Part shown: in pieces, positions 52,112-61,045 of the stretch
How positions within the stretch are numbered: position 1 is the first letter of the stretch
Layout: every line of letters starts with the position of its first letter
Source: Poriferisodalis sp965203655
GTDB taxonomy: Bacteria > Actinomycetota > Acidimicrobiia > Acidimicrobiales > Poriferisodalaceae
Length of the DNA stretch: 64,000 bases
Assembly (NCBI RefSeq): GCF_965203655.1
Contig: NZ_CBDBDD010000008.1
Span: forward strand, 248,001-312,000
Reading direction: 5' to 3'
Program-made: the position numbers and the translations under genes
The notes under the pieces: model-generated
Told to the model about the DNA's origin: nothing
The model's input: only the letters and a program-made list of their open reading frames with translations
The model's database searches: none

Positions 52112-52924
52112 ATGGCGATGACCGACGAGCAGCGGCGGGAAGCGGCTGCGGCGTTGCTGCATGCCGAGAACACCCGCGAGTGGATCGACCCGATCACCGA
52201 CACCTACCCGGGTGCCGACAACGACGACGCCTACGCCATCGGCCAGCACGTCACTGACGCCAAGGTGGCGGCGGGCCGCGTCATCAAGGGGTACAAGGTC
52301 GGCCTCACCTCCAAGGCCATGCGCTCGACATCAGGTGCCACCGAGCCCGACTACGGCACGCTGTTCGACAACTGGTTCCTCGACGAGGGCTCGATCGTGC
52401 CGGCGTCGATCCTCAACGTGCCGCTGGTGGAGATCGAGATCGTCTTCGTGCTGAAGTCCGACCTCGGAGGGCCCGACACCAACGCCATCGACGTGATGCG
52501 CGCCACCGACTTCATCTTGCCGGCCATCGAGGTGGTGGACCGGCGCTACAACCGGCGCAGCACCCAGGCCGGCGTGGCCGACAGCATCGCCGACGCCGCC
52601 TCATGCGGGTTCATCATCGTGGGCGGCCGCCCCACCAAGCTCACCGACGTCGACATCCGACACATCGGCGGTGCGCTGTACCTCAACGGCGACCTCGAAG
52701 AGTCCGGCACGGCTGCCGCCGTCATGGGCAACCCGCTCAACTCGGTGGCCTGGCTGGCCCGCAAGCTCCACGAGTTCGGCGTCACGATGTCGGCCGGTCA
52801 CGCCATCCTGTCAGGCTCGTTCATCCGAGCCCGCACGATCCGCCCCGGCGATGCCATCGTCGCCGACTTCGGCCCCCTCGGCCAGATCAGCTTCGGTGTG
52901 GGGTTACCCGCAGATGACGACTGA
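52112..52924 (+). CDS. 2-keto-4-pentenoate hydratase family protein (MhpD/HpaH-like)
   Basis: A 270-residue hydratase. VIKGYKVGLTSKAMRSTSG is the conserved substrate loop, PLVEIEIVFVLKSDL carries the metal-binding E.E pair, and the end GQISFGVG is typical. It hydrates 2-oxopent-4-enoate or 2-oxohept-3-ene-dioate in aromatic meta-cleavage pathways. It faces, end to end, the minus-strand catabolic operon starting with the RidA protein, so it may serve the same route. Confidence 0.88.
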   Translation: MAMTDEQRREAAAALLHAENTREWIDPITDTYPGADNDDAYAIGQHVTDAKVAAGRVIKGYKVGLTSKAMRSTSGATEPDYGTLFDNWFLDEGSIVPASILNVPLVEIEIVFVLKSDLGGPDTNAIDVMRATDFILPAIEVVDRRYNRRSTQAGVADSIADAASCGFIIVGGRPTKLTDVDIRHIGGALYLNGDLEESGTAAAVMGNPLNSVAWLARKLHEFGVTMSAGHAILSGSFIRARTIRPGDAIVADFGPLGQISFGVGLPADDD

Positions 52925-52927
52925 GGC

Positions 52928-53314
52928 TCAGTCTTCGATGTAGGCCTCGAAGGTGCAGGAGATCTGCACCGGCCCGCCGCCTTCCACCTTCATGTTGTGG
53001 CGGGCGGGGCGCGACTCGGGGTCGGGGAAGCGCTCCAGCCACGGCCCGTTCAGCGCCGGGCGTGACGCTGCAGGGTCGGTGACGTAGAAGGTCATCTTGG
53101 CCATGTCATCCCAGGTGGCGCCGGCACCTTCCAGCATCTGGCCGACGTGGGTGAACAGGTTCTCGATCTGCTCCTCGAGGCTGTCGGGAACGTCGCGCGA
53201 CCCAGGATTGGTCGGCGGCGTGATGCTCGACGTCAAGAACGGACCGATCCGGGTCGCCGCGGGAATCGGGTTCGCGTGCTGGAAGCTCTCAATCTCGATC
53301 GACTTGCGCGCCAT
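52928..53314 (-). CDS. RidA/YjgF-family protein
   Basis: A 128-residue single Rid domain. ATRIGPFLTSSITPPTNP replaces the usual VFISGQ region; ENLFTHVGQMLEGAGATWDDM and SRPARHNMKV follow, the latter keeping an Arg near the substrate site, unlike the triple RidA fusion elsewhere in the window. It may hydrolyse reactive enamine or imine products. It is the last gene of the minus-strand catabolic run. ATG 53314 follows CAGGAGCAGG. Confidence 0.87.
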   Translation of the reverse strand: MARKSIEIESFQHANPIPAATRIGPFLTSSITPPTNPGSRDVPDSLEEQIENLFTHVGQMLEGAGATWDDMAKMTFYVTDPAASRPALNGPWLERFPDPESRPARHNMKVEGGGPVQISCTFEAYIED

Positions 53315-53367
53315 GTGCCTGCTCCTGTGTGCTCAATACCGGACCGTAGACGTATGCGGTGACCGGT

Positions 53368-53655
53368 TCAGACGCCTTCGACGACCACCATCTGGAATTC
53401 GGCGGCGCCGGCTCGGACATCGCGAGCGTGACGGTATTTCGCGGAGTCGTAGAAGTTCTTGGCCGAGTCGACGTCGGGGAACTCCAGCACGACGAGCCGG
53501 CGATTCTCCTCAGGACCCTCGAGGGTCACCGAATCACCGCCGCGCACGATGAACTTCCCGCCGCTCTCGGCCACAGCGGCCGGCGAGAGGGCCTTGTACT
53601 TCTCGTACTGGTCCGGGTCGGTGACGTTGACCCGTGTGATGACGTACGCAGCCAC
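53368..53655 (-). CDS. DUF1330 dimeric alpha/beta-barrel protein
   Basis: A 95-residue protein with the DUF1330 pattern AAYVITRVNVTDPDQYEKYK, GGKFIVRGGDSVTLEG and LVVLEFPDVDSAKNFYDS. This ferredoxin-like fold is related to EthD and monooxygenase accessory proteins; activity is unknown. GTG 53655 follows AAAGGAAC. It lies between the RidA and TauD genes of the catabolic run. Confidence 0.85.
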   Translation of the reverse strand: MAAYVITRVNVTDPDQYEKYKALSPAAVAESGGKFIVRGGDSVTLEGPEENRRLVVLEFPDVDSAKNFYDSAKYRHARDVRAGAAEFQMVVVEGV

Positions 53656-53686
53656 GATGTTCCTTTCGTTGCAGGTATCGGACCGG

Positions 53687-54610
53687 CTACGAAACCGAGT
53701 TCATGATGGCGTCGCGGCCGTGCTTGAAGCCCGCCGTCTCGGCCGTGTGGTTGAGCGCCAGCTCGGATTCGAGCTCACCGGCGATGCGTGAATGCCACAT
53801 CTTGCGCGGCTGGGACATGTCGAACGGCACGCCCTGGTGCATCAGCCGGCGGTTGTCCCAGATCACCGCTTCGCCCGCGGTCCACGCGTGCTGGTAGGTG
53901 CGCGGCGGCTGGCAGGCCTCGTGATTGAGCCGGTCCAGCAGTGCCACCGACTCGTCTGGATCCATGCCGATGATGTCGTGCGCATGCCGGCCGATCAGCA
54001 GATTGGGACGGCCGGTGTCGGGATGGACCTTCACCATCGGCCGGACCGAGATGTCCAGATCGTGATAGCCGTACATGCCGTAGCTGCCGTCGTCCTTCTT
54101 CTTCGGCAGCAGGCCCGCCCGGCCCTGGCTGTAGTAGAGCGAGTGATGCGCTTCGAGCGTGTGCACCAGCTCACGGTCCTCGTCCGACAGCACCTCGTAC
54201 GCCGCCCGCATGTCAGCCCAGCCAGTGTCGGCGCCGTCTTTGGGCACCAGCTCGGCGGTGAACACAGCGCCCTTGGCCTGCAGCGGCATGTAGGTGCTGT
54301 CGTGGTGCCAGCCCCAGTTGCCCTTCAGCGACTTCACGAGGTCGTCGCTGGACTCGTGGTGGACCTTGCCGTCCTTGCCGACGTTCGAGATGGGTGCTGC
54401 GTTGAACTCCAAGTTGCCGAAGCGCAGGGCGAATGCGTCCTGCTCGTCGTTGGTCAGGAACTGACCCGAGAAGATCAGCAGCGCGTACTCCAGCCACGTT
54501 TCGTGCAGGGCTTCGAAGGTGGCGTCGTCGATGGATCGGAGCTCGATGTCGTGCACCCACGCTCCGAACGTGGCATCAAGCGGTTCGATATTCAGCGTGA
54601 CAGCCGTCAT
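53687..54610 (-). CDS. TauD/TfdA-family 2-oxoglutarate-dependent dioxygenase
   Basis: A 307-residue Fe(II)/2-oxoglutarate dioxygenase. The iron motif H-x-D is in WGWHHDSTYMPLQA, the distal His in AVIWDNRRLMHQGVPF with the nearby Arg for 2-oxoglutarate. Close family members oxidise taurine, 2,4-D and other carboxylates or sulfonates. Substrate here is unknown, but the neighbours suggest attack on an organic acid or aromatic compound. Confidence 0.9.
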   Translation of the reverse strand: MTAVTLNIEPLDATFGAWVHDIELRSIDDATFEALHETWLEYALLIFSGQFLTNDEQDAFALRFGNLEFNAAPISNVGKDGKVHHESSDDLVKSLKGNWGWHHDSTYMPLQAKGAVFTAELVPKDGADTGWADMRAAYEVLSDEDRELVHTLEAHHSLYYSQGRAGLLPKKKDDGSYGMYGYHDLDISVRPMVKVHPDTGRPNLLIGRHAHDIIGMDPDESVALLDRLNHEACQPPRTYQHAWTAGEAVIWDNRRLMHQGVPFDMSQPRKMWHSRIAGELESELALNHTAETAGFKHGRDAIMNSVS

Positions 54611-54696
54611 GGCCGGATCGTACCACCGGCTCCCAATTGGCTTCAGGGCGTGAGCCGTCAGGCGTTGGCCCGCCGCCTCGGACGCTGCTGTGCCGG

Positions 54697-55119
54697 CTAG
54701 AGCAGCTCGTAGACCTCGTAGGCCAGCTTGCCGTCGTCGATCGAGCCGATGCCGATCGCCTGGATCTTGTTGAGCCAGTTGTACGGGCCCTCGATCGAGG
54801 TCTGGAAGGTCGGCGCGGAGCGCGGCGTGCCGTCGCCGTAGATCTTCCCCTGGTACTCCATCAGGATGTCGACGTCATCGTCAGTGCGGATCGAGATGCG
54901 CACGTCGAGATGCATCGTGCCGTCGGCGGATCGGTACAGCCAGTCGCCTGACGGGCCGAGGATGGTGCCGTTGATGCGATCGCCGGTGACCGTGCCGCTG
55001 TCGACCGAGGCGACCATGCGGGTGCCGGCCGGCCCGCCGCGGATGCGGGTGGCATTCGTCAGGTCGGCATCGATGTCCATCCTGAACAGGTGCCGTACGG
55101 GCAGGGATGTCTCTGACAT
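54697..55119 (-). CDS. DUF3237 domain protein
   Basis: A 140-residue protein of the DUF3237 beta-barrel family: LFRMDIDADLTNATRIRGGP, then GPSGDWLYRSADGTMHLDVR and the ending KLAYEVYELL. Function unknown; members are common in aromatic degradation clusters. ATG 55119 follows AAGGAGCACC. It is in the middle of the minus-strand catabolic operon. Confidence 0.85.
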   Translation of the reverse strand: MSETSLPVRHLFRMDIDADLTNATRIRGGPAGTRMVASVDSGTVTGDRINGTILGPSGDWLYRSADGTMHLDVRISIRTDDDVDILMEYQGKIYGDGTPRSAPTFQTSIEGPYNWLNKIQAIGIGSIDDGKLAYEVYELL

Positions 55120-55175
55120 GTGGGTGCTCCTTGTCTTGTGAGCCTTGGGCTTGTTGAGATGGGGCTTGCCGGCGG

Positions 55176-55964
55176 TTACATCGTGAAGCGCAGATTGCGG
55201 GCGGCGTGGGCGCCGAGCTGTTCGTCGCCGGACCACGTCACCAGCCCTGCGGTGATCGGGCCTTCGGGGTCGATCCGCCCGCAGGTCAGATCCATGAACG
55301 CCATCGAGTCGCAGTGCAGCGTGACCGTCGGGTTCTCGACGTGGTCCACCTCACGGGCCCGGCCCTCCACCTGCACGTAGATGTCTCGCTCCACGGCGCC
55401 GGTGATGTCGAAGTGCATGGAGGCGCCGTCGGGGAGACCTACCCGCTTGCCCGCGATGTAGCCGATCGACAGGTGCACCTCGTTGAGCGCCATCTCGGCG
55501 GCCGGACCGCCGTTGTCGGTCGGCATTCCCAGAGGGGTGCGGCAGTCGCGCTCGTGCATCCAGTGGTCGAATTCCCGGATCGCCATGAAGCGGCCATAGG
55601 TTCCGGGCCCGACCGGTGTGATCGACCCGCGGTCGAACACCTCATCGTCGAGCGCCTCGAGCTGCACGGCACGCCCGTCCCACACCTCCGCGGCCAACGC
55701 CGTCAGCTCCGGTCCGCTCATGGCCGCCGCTGCGGCGACGTAGCCGGCGATGTCGCCGAACGGGGGAGGTGTTTCGACCGACTCCGGCAGCCAGCCCGAC
55801 AGGGCCTGTTCCACCGACACCTGGTGTACCAGGACGCCGTGAACCGTCCAGTCGGGGCAGTGCGACTGCACCTGCCACTGGTCGCCCTCGAGCGAGCCGT
55901 AGAACTCCTTGCAGCTCGCCCAGCAGGCCTTGAGATTGTCGATGATGAGTTGCGGCTGACTCAT
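55176..55964 (-). CDS. Mycothiol-dependent maleylpyruvate isomerase-type protein
   Basis: A 262-residue DinB/MDMPI-fold protein. The N-terminal four-helix part has PDWTVHGVLVHQVSVEQAL with His ligands and GTYGRFMAIREFDHWMHERD, the second pair of His, typical of actinobacterial mycothiol-dependent isomerases. The C-terminal part (FDITGAVERDIYVQVEG) resembles SCP2. It suggests that the pathway contains a mycothiol-assisted isomerisation, as in gentisate breakdown, though the substrate is not shown. Confidence 0.8.
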   Translation of the reverse strand: MSQPQLIIDNLKACWASCKEFYGSLEGDQWQVQSHCPDWTVHGVLVHQVSVEQALSGWLPESVETPPPFGDIAGYVAAAAAMSGPELTALAAEVWDGRAVQLEALDDEVFDRGSITPVGPGTYGRFMAIREFDHWMHERDCRTPLGMPTDNGGPAAEMALNEVHLSIGYIAGKRVGLPDGASMHFDITGAVERDIYVQVEGRAREVDHVENPTVTLHCDSMAFMDLTCGRIDPEGPITAGLVTWSGDEQLGAHAARNLRFTM

Positions 55965-56019
55965 GGTCTGTCCTGTTCTGTGTTGTGATCTCTCTGGCAG
56001 CGCGTGCGGTTGCTGGGCT

Positions 56020-56931
56020 TCAGCCCGTCTCGGCCCGGATGCATTCGAGAATCTCGCCCAGCCGGTCGATCATGGCCTCGACCGAGCGGGCACCGGCTTG
56101 GAAGATGGCGGTCACGTTCACCGAGGCCCAGTCGAAGCCGAGCGCCTTGACGACGGCGGCCCGCTCGCCGATGGCGTCCAGGTCCTTGTAGAAGCCCTTG
56201 TCGGCATCGGTGCGGGGCGGCGGGGCCAGCATGAGCTGCATTCCGATCGCGTCGGGGTCGCGGCCGAAGTCCTCCTCGGCGCGGCGGCGGATCTCCGTCA
56301 TGCACTCGAGCGCCCGCTCGTCGCTGACGCCCGACGCCATCCAGCCGTCGCCCTTCTGGGCAGTGCGTCGCAACGCCGCGCGGCTGTCGCCGCCGATCCA
56401 CAGCGGGAGGTCGGCCCCCTGCGGTGAGACGGGCTCCATGCCCATGTCGTGGCTGTTGTAGTGCTCGCCGGAGTAACCGATCCGCCCGCCTGCCCAGTAG
56501 GTGCGCATGAGGTCGATGGCCTCGTCCATGCGCTTGCCCCGGGTGCCGAAGTCCTCCTCGAGCGCGTCGTACTCGGAGTCCTGCCAGCCCACGCCGATGC
56601 CCAGACGCACCCGCCCGCCCGACAGCGTGTCCAGCGTCGAGATCTGCTTGGCTACCAGCACCGGCTGGCGCTGCGGCAGCACCAGCACCTCGGTCGACAG
56701 CGACACCCGCTCGGTCACCGCGGCCACGTTCGCGAGCAGCATCAGCGCTTCGAGAATCGGCATGTTGGCCGGGTAGATCGTGAAGCGTCCCTCACCCGGG
56801 TGGCCCATCACCACGTGGTCGAATGCGGCAATCTCGTCGTAGCCCAGATCCTCGATGGCCTTCGCCAGGTCGAGCACACGCTCGGGTCCCTCGCGGAACG
56901 CAATGGACGGGAAGTCGACGGCGATCTTCAT
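56020..56931 (-). CDS. LLM-class F420-dependent oxidoreductase
   Basis: A 303-residue protein. GYDEIAAFDHVVMGHPGEG and LGIGVGWQDSEYDALEEDF are standard for LLM F420 enzymes. It reduces or oxidises an intermediate of the catabolic run in which it lies, between the MDMPI-like protein and the hotdog dehydratases. ATG 56931 start; the MaoC-like gene ends about 20 bp upstream. Confidence 0.88.
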   Translation of the reverse strand: MKIAVDFPSIAFREGPERVLDLAKAIEDLGYDEIAAFDHVVMGHPGEGRFTIYPANMPILEALMLLANVAAVTERVSLSTEVLVLPQRQPVLVAKQISTLDTLSGGRVRLGIGVGWQDSEYDALEEDFGTRGKRMDEAIDLMRTYWAGGRIGYSGEHYNSHDMGMEPVSPQGADLPLWIGGDSRAALRRTAQKGDGWMASGVSDERALECMTEIRRRAEEDFGRDPDAIGMQLMLAPPPRTDADKGFYKDLDAIGERAAVVKALGFDWASVNVTAIFQAGARSVEAMIDRLGEILECIRAETG

Positions 56932-56951
56932 GCGTGGACGCTCTCCTGCAA

Positions 56952-57401
56952 CTACGTCGTGGGCAGGCGGACCCTAGCTGTCGCCGGCATGAGCAGTCTC
57001 CCGTCGGAGGTGTGCTCGGCGATCTCCAGCTCGACGACCCCCGTCTCGTGGTCGACCGACGTCACCGTGCCCGAGAACACCAGCTCCTCGCCGGGAAGGC
57101 CGCTGGCGCGGTTCTGCCATGTCACGCCCAGCAGCCGGGCGGCCGGTCCCGCCCAGTCCGTCACGAACTGCGTGAGCCATGCGCCCTGCAGCGGACCGTG
57201 CACGATGATGTCGTCGTGCCCCTCGAAGCGGGCGTACTCGCGGTCGTAGTGGATCCGGTGCGGGTTGTGGCTGGCCGCGCTGTAGAGGAAGAGCTGTGCC
57301 TCGTCGGGAAACTTGTGCATTGGCGGCAGTTGCCGGCCGGCCTCGAGGGTCGCCAGATCCGGTGCTGCGGCGGTCGTGACCGTGCCAGTGTCAGTGCTCA
57401 T
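56952..57401 (-). CDS. MaoC-like hotdog dehydratase (subunit B)
   Basis: A 149-residue hotdog protein. LFLYSAASHNPHRIHYDREYAR contains the MaoC active-site pattern (N..H..D) and VHGPLQGAWLTQFV is the following helix. Together with the next gene it likely forms a heteromeric enoyl-CoA hydratase, as for HtdY/HtdX-type pairs. It overlaps the upstream gene by 4 nt. Confidence 0.85.
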   Translation of the reverse strand: MSTDTGTVTTAAAPDLATLEAGRQLPPMHKFPDEAQLFLYSAASHNPHRIHYDREYARFEGHDDIIVHGPLQGAWLTQFVTDWAGPAARLLGVTWQNRASGLPGEELVFSGTVTSVDHETGVVELEIAEHTSDGRLLMPATARVRLPTT

Positions 57402-57889
57402 CGTGCGATGCCGATCATGCGCGAACGGGCGACCTCGTCGCCGAATTGGTTGACGAAGGTGGTCTCGCGCACTTGCCGGACGAAGGGTCCCTTGCGGCCC
57501 TGCTTCTGGTCAACTGCGGCAAGCCGGACGGTGGCGGTGATCTCGTCGCCGACGCAGACGGGTTCGAGAAAGTCCCATTCCTCGCCGCCGAACATCACCC
57601 GGTCGACCCGCAGCCGGATCCGGGTGCCCTCGCGGTACAGGCCGTCGGTGCGCAGGTCCGACGCCGTTCTCGGCTGCACCACTGCGTGGGTGACGTAGGT
57701 GGGCGGCGCCACCAGCGTCCGGTACCCGGCCGCCTGTGCCGCGACCTCATCGAAGTAGATGGGGTTCTCGTCGCCGACGGCGTATGCGTAGCGCTGTGCC
57801 TCGCGCCGGTCGATGACAGTGGTGACCGGCCCCGACAGCACTTCGCCGACGCGCTCCAGCGTCTCGGCCGGGATCAGCGACTCGCTCAT
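57398..57889 (-). CDS. FAS1-like hotdog dehydratase (subunit A)
   Basis: A 163-residue hotdog protein of the FAS1-like dehydratase type: RREAQRYAYAVGDENPIYFDE and LVAPPTYVTHAVV. Such chains usually lack part of the active site and pair with a MaoC chain, which is coded by the 4-nt-overlapping gene downstream. It is the first gene of the minus-strand run. The start at 57889 is about 50 bp from the divergent msrA start. Confidence 0.85.
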   Translation of the reverse strand: MSESLIPAETLERVGEVLSGPVTTVIDRREAQRYAYAVGDENPIYFDEVAAQAAGYRTLVAPPTYVTHAVVQPRTASDLRTDGLYREGTRIRLRVDRVMFGGEEWDFLEPVCVGDEITATVRLAAVDQKQGRKGPFVRQVRETTFVNQFGDEVARSRMIGIAR

Positions 57890-57939
57890 GTTCCTGACAC
57901 TAGGTCGCTAGCGTCTGTAGCACAGCAGGAGGAAGAACC

Positions 57940-58593
57940 GTGGCGTTGTGGTCGAGGAAACTGGAGATCCCGGACGCCGACGCTGCGCTGCCCGGCCGCA
58001 GCCAGACGATGCCGGTCGCCCCGGCGCACGTCGTGCTCGGATCGCCGATGACGCCGCCGTTCCCCGAAGGCTTCAAGCACATCGTGGTCGGCATGGGCTG
58101 CTTCTGGGGTGCCGAGCGCATCTTCTGGCAGCTTCCGGGCGTCTACACCACCGCCGTGGGCTACGCCGGCGGCCACACGCCGAATCCCAGCTACGAAGAG
58201 GTGTGCTCGGGCCTGACCGGCCACACCGAGGCCGTGCTGGCGGTGTTCGACCCGGCGCTCACCAGCTTCGAGGTGATGCTGAAGGCATTCTGGGAGGGCC
58301 ACGATCCCACCCAGGGCATGCGGCAGGGCAACGACATCGGCACGCAGTACCGATCGGGCATCTACGTCGCGGACGAAGCCGAGCTGGCGATTGCCGAGTC
58401 GTCGAGGGACATGTTCCAGGCCGTGCTCGACGTTGCCGGCCTGAGCCGCATCACCACCGAGATCTGCCTGGCCGGGCCCTACTACTACGCCGAGGACTAC
58501 CACCAGCAGTACCTGCACAAGATCCCGTGGGGCTATTGCGGCCTGGGCAGCACCGGCCAGACCTGCCCCGTGGGGGTCGCGGCCGCCGACTGA
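57940..58593 (+). CDS. msrA: Peptide-methionine (S)-S-oxide reductase
   Basis: A 217-residue MsrA. The catalytic Cys is in MGCFWGAERIFW, with HTEAVLAVFDP and IGTQYRSGIY as conserved strands. The recycling cysteines are in GYCGLGSTGQTCP at the C-terminus, so the three-Cys mechanism is likely. It repairs oxidised methionine with thioredoxin or mycoredoxin. GTG 57940 follows a strong AGGAGGAAG. Confidence 0.95.
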   Translation: MALWSRKLEIPDADAALPGRSQTMPVAPAHVVLGSPMTPPFPEGFKHIVVGMGCFWGAERIFWQLPGVYTTAVGYAGGHTPNPSYEEVCSGLTGHTEAVLAVFDPALTSFEVMLKAFWEGHDPTQGMRQGNDIGTQYRSGIYVADEAELAIAESSRDMFQAVLDVAGLSRITTEICLAGPYYYAEDYHQQYLHKIPWGYCGLGSTGQTCPVGVAAAD

Positions 58594-58620
58594 GCTGCGC
58601 CACCTCGGCGTCCTGGCGGA

Positions 58621-59640
58621 TCAGGCGAATGCGTCGGCGAACGCCGTGACCGTTGCGTCGGTTACCGCTCGCCGGTCATCTCCCCACGGCAGCGGCATCA
58701 GCACGGGGTGCTCCACGCCGGCATCGACATAGGCGCGGGCGAAGTCACCGATCTCGGCGGGTGTGCCGATGAAGTCGATGGCCTGGATCATCTCGTCCGA
58801 GATCGCCGCGAGCGCGCCGTCACGATCCCGCTTGGATTGGCGGTCGCGTGCCTCGTCCACCTCGTCGCCGAAGCCCGCCGCCCGGAAGGCGTTGGCGTAG
58901 CCATCGGCCATCACGTAGTTGAGCAAGTCCCGCCGGGCCGATCGTGCAGAGCGCTCCAGCTCGCCGGCGGCCGCGTGGATGTAGCAGATGATCTGCGCGT
59001 CGCCTCCCGCACGCACCTCAGCCACCGCTGCGGGCACATGGGAGGCAGGCACGTAGTTGAGCAAAACCCCGTCGGCGATCTCGCCTGCCAGCCGCAGCAT
59101 CTGGGGGTTCAGCGCCGCCAGCACGATCTTGGGCCGGCGGTCGCCCAGCCGCACGGCCAGCCGGAACCGGCGCACCTGCCAGAAATCGCCTTCGAAGGTC
59201 ACTGCCTCACCGCTCAGGCACTCTCGCAGCAGTGCCACGTACTCGCGCATCATGGCGATCGGGCGATCCGGGGGCGGTTCACCGTGCTGGCGCAGGATGC
59301 CCGGCGCCGACACGCCCAGCCCGACGAGCACGTCACGGTCCGGGCGCATCCATTGCAGCGTTGCTGCCGTCATGGCGGCGAGCGGTGGGGTTCGCAGTTG
59401 GATTGGGATGATTCCGGTAGCCAGATCGAGCTCCGGCGCTGCATGGCTGATGGCGCCGAGCGTCGAGAACGCGTCGGTTCCGGTGGCTTCGACCGTCCAG
59501 ACAGATGAGTAGCCCTGGGCCTGTGCGGTCTGAGCGACCTCGATGATCGCATCCGGGCCCAGCACGCCCAAGCTGCCGACGGTCAAGCCGGTGAAGGGAC
59601 GCCGGCCGGGGTTCGACGTGGCAGATGCAGTCGTGTTCAT
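58621..59640 (-). CDS. LLM-class F420-dependent oxidoreductase
   Basis: A 339-residue LLM protein. VWTVEATGTDAFSTLGAISHA and LVGLGVSAPGILRQHGE are typical, and VLAALNPQMLRLAGEIADGV is the C-terminal barrel signature. It acts with F420 or FMN on an unknown substrate. ATG 59640 (MNTTASATS) is chosen. It is convergent with msrA. The 200 bp upstream before the small plus-strand gene holds no other gene that I can see. Confidence 0.85.
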   Translation of the reverse strand: MNTTASATSNPGRRPFTGLTVGSLGVLGPDAIIEVAQTAQAQGYSSVWTVEATGTDAFSTLGAISHAAPELDLATGIIPIQLRTPPLAAMTAATLQWMRPDRDVLVGLGVSAPGILRQHGEPPPDRPIAMMREYVALLRECLSGEAVTFEGDFWQVRRFRLAVRLGDRRPKIVLAALNPQMLRLAGEIADGVLLNYVPASHVPAAVAEVRAGGDAQIICYIHAAAGELERSARSARRDLLNYVMADGYANAFRAAGFGDEVDEARDRQSKRDRDGALAAISDEMIQAIDFIGTPAEIGDFARAYVDAGVEHPVLMPLPWGDDRRAVTDATVTAFADAFA

Positions 59641-59841
59641 GGCGGCGCACCGTATACAACCGCGATAGGTATCCAACCGCAGTACCAGAGAGCGCCGGCC
59701 GCGGGCGGCGCGCCAGAGATCCGCCGCTGGCCCCTGACGTGCTGGTGAACTGACGGTGACGAACCGCAAGTGCGAGATAGGGTGAGCAACACAACCGGCA
59801 ACGTCGCCTGCAGAGGCGCCGAGCGCGGGGAGGGAGCACAG

Positions 59842-60066
59842 ATGACCGAGACCACCGAACCGACTCGGACCGCTGAGCCCCAGATCATCTCCGACGCGCT
59901 CGAAGTCATCGACCACGCACTGGGCGACTTCTTCAGCCGCGAACTGGTCTCCTCAGTCGAGATCACCGACGTGCTGCTCGATGTGCGCACGCTGCTGCGC
60001 CGCGGCGACGAAGCCGCAGCGGCGCCCGTCGCGACCAAGAGCGACCAGGACGTCGCCCGGGCCTGA
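59842..60066 (+). CDS. Small hypothetical protein
   Basis: A 74-residue acidic protein, mostly helical: ISDALEVIDHALGDFFSREL and SSVEITDVLLDVRTLLRRG. I do not recognise it. ATG 59842 follows GGGAGGGAGC, a good ribosome site, which supports it being real. It ends 2 bp from the convergent PAP2 gene. Confidence 0.55.
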   Translation: MTETTEPTRTAEPQIISDALEVIDHALGDFFSRELVSSVEITDVLLDVRTLLRRGDEAAAAPVATKSDQDVARA

Positions 60067-60068
60067 AC

Positions 60069-60599
60069 TCAGCGCCGCATCAGGCGGGCGGCGATACGGC
60101 CGATTGCCTCGCCCAGCGCTGCGCCGGCAATGACATCGCTGGCGTGATGCAGCCGCACATGGATGCGCGACACCGCCACGATGACCGCCGCGAGCCGGTA
60201 CAGCGGCCCGAGCCGGGAACCACGCGACAGCACTGCGGCCGCGCAGAACGCCGCCGACGCGTGGCCTGAGGGAAAGCTCGACGAGATCGGCTGGCGCAGC
60301 CGGTGCTGGGTCGGGTTCTCCGCCGCCGTGCCCGGCCGGTGCCGGCCGAAGAGCCGCTTGACGCCCTGGTTCACGACCAGCGACTCCAGCGCCATGAGCG
60401 CGCTGAAGCGAAGCGCATCGGATGCCTCTCGCCGCGGTGCGAGTGCTCGGATAGCGCCCAGCACGTGCCAGATCTGGCTGAATTCGCCGACATCTGAAGC
60501 GCCGTACATGACGCGATCGACCACCTTGCGACCTCGCAGGATCTCCCACCAGCGGTCGACGGTTTCGTCCAAGCCCGCTATCCGCCGTGCCGCAGACAT
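60069..60599 (-). CDS. PAP2-superfamily phosphatase
   Basis: A 176-residue protein with the three PAP2 motifs: KRLFGRHRPGT, SSFPSGHASAAF and SRIHVRLHHASDV. Hydrophobic helices around AALGEAIGRI and LAAVIVAVSRI suggest membrane association. It dephosphorylates lipid phosphates, such as undecaprenyl pyrophosphate. It begins within the stop of the upstream LysM gene (TGATG), so it is coupled to two cell-wall LysM lipoproteins. Confidence 0.87.
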   Translation of the reverse strand: MSAARRIAGLDETVDRWWEILRGRKVVDRVMYGASDVGEFSQIWHVLGAIRALAPRREASDALRFSALMALESLVVNQGVKRLFGRHRPGTAAENPTQHRLRQPISSSFPSGHASAAFCAAAVLSRGSRLGPLYRLAAVIVAVSRIHVRLHHASDVIAGAALGEAIGRIAARLMRR

Positions 60600-61045
60600 C
60601 AGCCAGACCCCGGAGCGGTGATCGGCGGTGCTGTCGTCGTCGGCAGCAGCGGCGGCAGGACCGGATCGGTCGCCGGCGCGATGGTGAGCAGCGGCCCCGC
60701 ATCGGGATCCGGCGGCGGGGGAATCAGCAGGATCTGGCCCACGAAGATCTTCGTGGGATCGGCAATGTTGTTGACCCGCACGAGGTCATTGAGGTGAATG
60801 CCGTGCCGATCGGCGATCTGGATGAGCGTGTCGCCCCGCACCACCGTGTACGGCGTCAGCAGCTCCGGCTCGGTCACCGACGTTGTGGGTGCCGCGGTCG
60901 GCGGCACCGTGGACGCAGCGGCCTCCGTGCGCGACTCGTCATCGAGCAGCAAGCAGCCCCCCGACAACCCCGCGGCAGCGATACTCATCGCGATCACTGC
61001 CGCACCCCAGCACCGGTATCGAACAAGCGCACGTGCCGCCGTCAC
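60599..61045 (-). CDS. LysM-domain lipoprotein
   Basis: About 148 residues. The signal segment with lipobox AGLSGGC is followed by an acidic/Thr-rich linker and one LysM domain: YTVVRGDTLIQIADRHGIHL to VGQILLIPPPP. A Pro/Thr-rich tail ends the protein. LysM binds peptidoglycan or chitin. GTG 61045 is 4 nt inside the preceding LysM gene, its paralogue; the PAP2 gene follows with 1-nt overlap. Confidence 0.8.
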   Translation of the reverse strand: MTAARALVRYRCWGAAVIAMSIAAAGLSGGCLLLDDESRTEAAASTVPPTAAPTTSVTEPELLTPYTVVRGDTLIQIADRHGIHLNDLVRVNNIADPTKIFVGQILLIPPPPDPDAGPLLTIAPATDPVLPPLLPTTTAPPITAPGSG

